Position numbers and translations under genes: made by a program. 6,784 nucleotides of DNA from Opitutia bacterium UBA7350 (GTDB lineage: Bacteria; Verrucomicrobiota; Verrucomicrobiia; Opitutales; Coraliomargaritaceae). Positions 1-6,784 of this stretch are shown here, in pieces. How positions within the stretch are numbered: the stretch's first letter is position 1; every line of letters starts with the position of its first letter. The notes under the pieces were generated by a model that was not told the origin of the DNA, searched no databases, and saw nothing but the letters and a program-made list of their open reading frames with translations. The stretch covers positions 3,970 through 10,753 of the forward strand of contig DKOX01000057.1 in the NCBI GenBank assembly GCA_002470925.1. Reading direction: 5' to 3'.

Positions 1-1152
1 TCCAAAACTCAGGTCTTTCAGTCCGGCGAATACGATTTCTACCGCACCCGCCTGACCCACTCGATCGAAGTCGCTAAAATCAGCCGCTCTATTTGCGAAT
101 ACCTCCGAGTCCGCTCCCCCCTCCTGCGCGAGAATTTCTACATCGATGCCGACCTCACTGAGGCGATAGGCCTTGCTCACGACCTGGGTCACCCGCCCTT
201 TGGACATATCGGCGAGCGCAAGCTCAATGAATTGATGGCAGACTCCGGCGGCTTCGAAGGTAACGCCCAAACCCTGCGCATCCTGACCGAACTCATCTAT
301 GAACGACCGGGTCGCACTAAGGGCATCACCCCGACCCGTGCCTTCCTCGATGGCGTCATGAAATACAAAGCCCTGCAATCCGAATGGATCACCCGCGATG
401 GCACCCCTCCCAAAAACCATTTCATTTATGACGAGCAAGTAAAATGGCGAGACACCATTCTCAACCGTGGCGAACTCCCCGCGGAATTACAGGAACCCAA
501 AGCCCTCAACCAATTCAAGAGCATCGAATGCCAAATCATGGATTGGGCCGATGACACCGCCTACTCGCTCCACGATATCGTGGACGGCATCCATGCCCGC
601 TATCTCACCATTGGCAGTATCGCGGAATGGGCCGCAAGCCAAGATCTGAGCAAAGCCGAAGAAACCCATCTTGAAACCCTGCGCACCGTCATCCGCGAAA
701 ACCGCTACGAACCTTATTTCGGAGCCCGCATCGGACATTTCGTTCACGCCTGTTCCCTCACCCCGCGCAGCGGCACCCTCAGCGAGCAAACCAATCGCCA
801 TGCCCTCCAACTGCAAATTGACCCGGCAGTTATCACCGAGAGCAAGCTCTACAAATCCCTCGCCCTTGATCTTATCTTTCGCTCCACCCAACTCCAGCAA
901 ATCGAATTCAAGGGCGGACACATCCTCGAAAAAACCTTTCGAGCCCTCGAGGCGCAATGCCTCCAAAACGGGAAGTCCGGCCTTAACATTCTACCCGCCC
1001 CGGTTCAGGCCCTCCTCGATGCCGAAACCGATCCCAAAGCACGCAAACGCCGCCTCTGTGATTACCTGGCCGGCCTGACCGATGGCCAAGCGGTGCGCAC
1101 TTACAAACGACTCTTTCATGCCGATTTTGGCTCTATTGCCGAACTCGTCTAA
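1..1152 (+). CDS. dgt: Deoxyguanosinetriphosphate triphosphohydrolase-like HD protein (5' end cut off)
   Basis: Cytosolic dNTPase of the Dgt/SAMHD1-like HD superfamily, which splits dGTP or other dNTPs into deoxynucleoside and triphosphate and so tunes dNTP pools. The reading frame is open from base 1, so the start codon and probably some tens of N-terminal residues lie outside the window; 383 codons are visible. Counting from base 1, the metal-binding HD signature is complete: His20 in RTRLTHS, His60-Asp61 in GLAHDLGHPPFGH, and the later Asp in MDWADDTAYS near residues 180-189. The tail (LCDYLAGLTDGQAVRTYKRLF, split here as LCDYLAGLTDGQ then AVRTYKRLF) is typical of the family. It ends with TAA 19 nt before the GTG chosen for the transporter gene, so the two are probably co-transcribed, but no functional link is evident. 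Nucleotide preference cannot be told from sequence. Confidence 0.93.
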   Translation, partial: SKTQVFQSGEYDFYRTRLTHSIEVAKISRSICEYLRVRSPLLRENFYIDADLTEAIGLAHDLGHPPFGHIGERKLNELMADSGGFEGNAQTLRILTELIYERPGRTKGITPTRAFLDGVMKYKALQSEWITRDGTPPKNHFIYDEQVKWRDTILNRGELPAELQEPKALNQFKSIECQIMDWADDTAYSLHDIVDGIHARYLTIGSIAEWAASQDLSKAEETHLETLRTVIRENRYEPYFGARIGHFVHACSLTPRSGTLSEQTNRHALQLQIDPAVITESKLYKSLALDLIFRSTQLQQIEFKGGHILEKTFRALEAQCLQNGKSGLNILPAPVQALLDAETDPKARKRRLCDYLAGLTDGQAVRTYKRLFHADFGSIAELV

Positions 1153-4100
1153 AGACCTAAGCTCAATTCCTGTGGAGAAAAATACCCCTGTTTCCTCTAA
1201 TCTGCGCAAGGCCCTTGGCCCGGGCCTGCTCGTTGCCTGTGCCGCGATTGGCGGTTCGCACCTCGTCTGGTCCACCCGCGCCGGTGCCGAATTCGGCTGG
1301 ACGCTCCTCGGGCTAATCCTCGCCGCCAATCTCCTCAAAATGCCCTTCTTCCTCTACGGGCAACGCTACGCCGCCGCGACTGGCGAAAGCCTTCTCGACG
1401 GCTACTACCGCAAAAGCCCCACCTGCGTCTGGGTCTTCCTCGGTATCAACATCCTTACCGGCACCATAAATATCGCCGCCGTCAGTATGCTCGCGGGGGC
1501 TCTCCTCGCAGGCTGCGGTCTCGCGTTGAGCGTCCCGACCCTTACCCTTGGCGTCATCGCCCTTTGCCTTGCCCTTATTCTGTTGGGACACTACCGCCTC
1601 CTCGACGGCCTCGCCAAAACCCTCATCCTTCTGCTCGCCCTTGGTACCTTCGCCGCCGTATTCCTCGCATTCCTCAACCAACCCGAGACCGCCTCGACGC
1701 CCACGACCCTCAGTCCCTACACCTGGGCCAGCTTCGCATTCCTCATAAGCCTCCTCGGGTGGATGCCCGCCCCCGTCGACCTTTCGGTCTGGTCCTCTCT
1801 TTGGATGTTCAGTCGCGCAAAACAAACCGGGCATTCCGCGACCGTTCGCGAAGCACAATTCGATTTTTTCCTCGGTTACGGCATGACTACTGTGCTTGCG
1901 CTTTGTTTTCTCGCACTCGGTGCCCTCGTCCTATTTGGAAGCGGACAGCCGCTTGCCGCCGGCGGGGTAGCCTTCTCCAAGCAACTCGTCACTCTCTATA
2001 CCGCGACCATCGGCGAATGGTCACGTTGGCTTATTCTTGGCGCCGCCTTTGCCACCATGTTCAGTACCAGTCTGACCTGCATCGACGGCTACACGCGCTC
2101 CCTTGCCGCCGCTTGCAGCCTCCTCGCCCCCTCCCAAAAGAACCGCCTTCAATCCCTCCAAACCCTTTGGCTCCTCCTCTGCTGCACGGGCGCTGCCCTC
2201 ATCGTCCTCTATTGTGTCAAAAACCTGCTCACCCTCCTCAGTTTTGCCGCAATTGTCTCCTTCCTCACCTCTCCCATCCTCGCCGCGATTAATTGGAGCG
2301 TCATGCACGGTGAAAACGTCCCGTCCGAGCACCGACCCGGTCCCATCCTAAATATTCTAAGCGCCAGCGGCCTTCTCTTCTTTATCCTAATGGCCCTCGG
2401 CTATATCTACCTTCGGATTTCCACTTAACATTATATACCCTTGACAGTATATTCTAAAGACGGAATATATTGTCCCCGTGCAAACCTCTGAAATCTACAA
2501 GTGCCTTGCAGACCCGCAGCGGGTGCGCTTGCTCAATCTTCTGGAAGAAAGCCCCCTTTGCGTCTGCCATCTGCAAACCCTTCTGGACGCTCCGCAGGTA
2601 AAAATTTCCAAGCAACTGGCTTATCTCAAAACCGCAGGGCTGGTTGAAGCAGAGCGTCGCGGCACATGGATGATCTATCGCCTCGCCCAACCGAACTCCG
2701 AATTGCTCCTAAAGAATCTACAGCACCTTCGCGCTACCAGCGACCCCTCCGGACGCCAGCTAAAAGCCGACCAACGCGCCCGCGCCCAGCTCCTCAAAAA
2801 GCTCGCCACTCCTAAATCAACCTGCCCTGAGCACCTCGTTGCGGACCTCTGTAGCCAATCAATAACCGATTTACCATGAGCGAACAAAAAGAACCTACCC
2901 GCGAAGCAAAACCAAGTGATGCTTCGCCAAACCCGAAACCTGAAGGCTTCTTCAAGCGCATCTTCACAAAGATGGATGATGCCATCAAAGCCAAGGCCGA
3001 GGCACAGTCCGGCAACGCCTGCTGCTCCGGCGATCAAGGCGACGGCAAGGGAGGCAAGTGTTGTTAGAAGCAACGGCCAACCGTCTGGTCTATGATCTGG
3101 CAGGCCTCGACCCCGATACAAAATTCGGCGCGGCCCTCCATTTCTTTGTCAACGACACCCTCAAGATCTTCCTTCTTTTGGCAGTCATGATCTTCGCGAT
3201 CGGGGTGCTCCGCACCTGGTTGCCCGAAAACCGCCTCCGCGAATGGATGAACCGGGGCGGCATCTGGGGTAACCTCGTAGCCGCCCTCTTCGGTGCCATC
3301 ACCCCCTTTTGTTCCTGCTCCTCCGTCCCCATTTTTATAAGCCTTCTCAAGGCCGGCGTCCCCCTCGGTGTAACCTTCTCCTTCCTCATCACCTCCCCCA
3401 TCATCAACGAATACCTCGTCATCCTCATGGCGGGTGAATTCGGAATTCCCGTGACTCTCGCCTACGTCGCCAGCGGGCTTTTCATTGGCACCGCCGCAGG
3501 TGCGATCCTTGGTAAAATGAAACTCCGTCACCTCCTCGAGCGCGATTTTATCCAGTCCAGCCAAAACCAATCCGCACCAACACAATTCAACTTCCTGTTG
3601 CGTCTCCGCTACGGTATCGACGAAGCCGTCAGCGTCATCCGTCAAATTTGGATTTGGGTCATGGTCGGCGTTGGGATCGGCGCCTTTATTCATAATTACG
3701 TCCCTCAGGAGACCATTCATGCCCTCATCGAAAGCACCGGAATTTTCTCTGTTCCACTCGCCACCACCCTCGGAGTCCCCATGTATGGCAGTTGCGCCGC
3801 GATCGTGCCGGTCGCAGTCGTTCTCTTCCAAAAGGGCATCCCCCTTGGCACCGCCCTCGCCTTCATGATGGCAATGGCTGCCCTCAGTCTCCCCGAGGCC
3901 ATCATGCTGCGACGCACCATGCGCCTCCAACTCATCGCCCTGTATTTTGGAATCACGACCCTAGCCATCATTTTTACCGGCTATCTTTTGAACGCCCTCA
4001 CTCCCTTCCTTTAATTGACCCTCAAGCCTAACCTATGAAAAAACCCAAAGTACTTATCCTCTGCACCGGAAACTCCTGCCGCAGTCATATGGCGGAAGGC

Positions 4101-6784
4101 ATTTTGCGTGCCGCTGCCGGCGACCTTTTCGAAGTCTTCAGCGCCGGCTCCAAACCCAAGGGCGCCGTCCATCCCCTCGCCCTCGAGGCCCTTGCTGAAA
4201 TCGGCATCGACGCCTCCCATCATACTTCCGACCACCTCGACCAATACCTCGATGCCGGAATCACGACCGTCATCACGGTCTGCGGTAACGCCGACCAAGC
4301 CTGCCCCACCTTCCCCGGGATGCTCAACCGCTACCATTGGGGATTCGAGGACCCACCCCATGCCGTCCGTGAGGGCGAAAGCGAACTCGACGCCTTCCGC
4401 CGCATCCGCGATCAGATCAAGCTGGTCTTTGAGGCCTATGCCGCTGGCTTTCGCGAAGCACAAACAGACTAACGAACTGCTGCTTAAACCCGCCCTATGA
4501 AAAACAAACTGATTGCCGAGGCTATCGGCACTTATTTCCTCTACCTCATTATCGGTACCTGCGTCGTCCTACCCGGTGCCGCAGATTTCACACCCCTGGC
4601 GGTTACCCTCGGCCTCGCCGCTCTCGTCTATAGTTGCGGGCATATTTCTAAAGCTCACTTCAATCCCGCCACTACCGTCACTTACCTCAGTGCCGGCACC
4701 CATCCACCCCGCGAGTGCCTCCCCTACCTCCTCGCTATTTTCCCAGCCGCGCTCGCCGCCGCCGCGACCCTTCAAGGCCTCTTCCCCACCGAACTGGCCC
4801 AAGTCTCAGTCTTCCATCCCGATCAACCCCGCGCCCTTATCGTGGAGTTCCTTTTCACCTTTGCCCTTATGTGGGTCATCCTGAATGTCGCGATCGCTCA
4901 GGGAACGATGGGGAATGGTTTTTATGGGATCGCGATTGGCGCCATCGTTGGCGCGGGAGCCTATGCCGTAGGTCCGGTATCATTCGCAGCCTTCAACCCC
5001 GCCATTACCCTTGCCCTTTGCCTCAACGGGTTACTCGCCTGGGACTGCTTCCCAAGCTACACCCTCGCGCAAATCCTCGCCGCCACCGCCGCCGGTTTCC
5101 TCTTCCGCTCCATGAATATTACCAACCCCGCGGAGCGAGCATCCTAAGGACGGACCCTCGAAGCACCCAGCTTCTCGACATATTTCGCGATCAAATCGTA
5201 TTCCAGGTTCACCCGGTCGCCCGCTTTCTTCGTGTGAAGATTCGTGACCTCCATCGTGTGCGGAATCAGCCATATCGCAAAACCCGTTGCATCAACCTCC
5301 GCAACCGTCAGCGAGATACCATCCACCGCGATGCAACCCTTGTGCACCACATATTTTAAATCCTCCGCCTCGGGACGAATCCGCAGGAAATAATCCTTTC
5401 CGCGCGACTCCAACACTTCAATCACTCCAGTCCGGTCCACGTGACCCGTCACAAAATGGCCCCCCATCCGGCTCGTTGGTTGCAGGGCCCGCTCTAAATT
5501 GACGACCCCGCCCGGCCCGACTTCCCCAATCGAGGTCAGGCGTACACTCTCCGCCAACAAATCAAATTCAACCCGCCCTGCCGCGATTGCGACTGCCGTC
5601 AGGCAACAACCATTCACCGCCACGCTGTCACCCATCTGCAAATCCTGCGTCACTGCTTCTGCCTCAACCACCAGCCGCCAGCTCTTCTCGCCCTCATCAA
5701 AGGCGAGCACCCGCCCTATTTCCTCTACAATTCCAGTAAACATTCTCCACAGATAAGCAGAAAGACCATCTTTGTCGCCTCAATAACCACTTTTTGTTAA
5801 ATTTTTAAATTTTAGTATATTTAATTCGTAAATACGCCTCATTTAGACTATTTATATAAAATAAAGGAATAATTGTGGCCGGCATCTATCACTCACCTCA
5901 GATCAGGAGTCTACTCATTAGCAGTGGCATACTTGGTCTCCTCGCAACCTTCCTTATCTTTGTGGCGATTCCCATGACCCACCTCATGACAGACTATGAA
6001 CCAGCGCCCGAAAGCATCGAGGAGTGGATTGTTGCCCCTCCCCCTCCGCCACCGCCTCCCGAGGAAGAAGAACCGCCTCCGCCACCCGAGGAAGAGGAAC
6101 CACCTCCCGAATTGGAAAGCGAACCGCCACCCATCACGCTCGAACAACTCGACATCATCCTCAATCCCGGCACCGGATCTACCGGCCTCATGGCCGGAGA
6201 CTTTGCCCTCCCTCATCTCCGGCAGGTCAATCAACAGAACCTCGGCTCCCTGGAAATTTTCGAAATTTCAGATCTCGATAAAAAACCGCGACCCCGCCTT
6301 CAAATGCCCCCGGTTTTTCCACCCAGCGCTCTGCGCATGGGCCTCAACGGTCGCGTCCTCCTCGAATTCATCATTAGCACTGAAGGTCGCGTCATCAACA
6401 TTCAGGTCGTCCAATCCAGCGACCCGATCTTCGAGACCTATGCCATCGACGCGGTGCGTCAGTGGACTTTCACCGCGGGCGAAAAAGACGGAAAAAAAGT
6501 AAACACCCGCACCCGCGTGCCGATCCCCTTTAACGTCTTATAAAAATGAAGCCCCTCCCGGATGCTCGCAATTCGATTATTTTCCAGACCTAACTAACGA
6601 GCACTCCAATAAAGTTTCCGTGCCAATCGAGGCGGGGCATAATGATTTCTAGACTTGCGATGTATCGTGCCCAAGCCAGCCCTTGCGGGCGAGTTATTTC
6701 GAGGACGTCCTGACCGAGCAGACACCCTCAGTTGCCGCTTTTTGTAATATTTATATCTTTTACTGACTTCCCGGGCACCCCCAT

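Overview
The window is a 6.8 kb piece of an ordinary-looking bacterial chromosome. It is fairly GC-rich in coding parts, strongly C-rich on the given strand, and has AT-rich promoters. Shine-Dalgarno signals are scarce. Gene content (dGTPase, an unorthodox Nramp relative, a TonB with a short Pro/Glu linker, riboflavin synthase) and style fit a Verrucomicrobiota/Opitutae-like aquatic bacterium. That is an impression from composition and protein style, not a proven placement. No tRNA, rRNA, CRISPR array, insertion sequence or phage gene is visible.

Layout. (1) 1-1152: the 3' part of an HD-domain dNTP triphosphohydrolase gene (dgt), cut by the window edge. (2) 1172-2428: an Nramp-superfamily membrane transporter that lacks the family's canonical TM1 DPGN metal-binding motif. 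(3) 2425-2473: a strong AT-rich promoter region with a 30-bp near-perfect palindrome, the likely ArsR operator. (4) 2478-5147: a compact five-gene arsenic operon, arsR - small Cys-tailed protein - ArsP-type permease - arsC - aquaporin-like channel. The first three genes overlap and the last two follow at 20 and 24 nt. (5) 5144-5743, minus strand: riboflavin synthase, whose stop codon overlaps the aquaporin stop. (6) 5744-5874: an AT-rich divergent promoter region. (7) 5875-6543: a TonB-family energy transducer. (8) 6544-6784: noncoding sequence with no recognisable gene.

How the operon should work (inference from known families). Arsenite binds the Cys-x-Cys sensor of ArsR and releases it from the palindrome. 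ArsC reduces arsenate to arsenite through a three-cysteine relay fed by thioredoxin. Arsenic leaves through the ArsP-type permease and/or passively through the aquaporin-like pore. No ArsB or ACR3 pump is encoded here. The least described parts are the 63-residue protein with two Cys-Cys pairs, one of them at the extreme C-terminus, and the aquaporin, whose selectivity-filter arginine is replaced by isoleucine. Together they make a plausible unusual arsenic-handling module with a candidate small thiol carrier translationally coupled to its permease.
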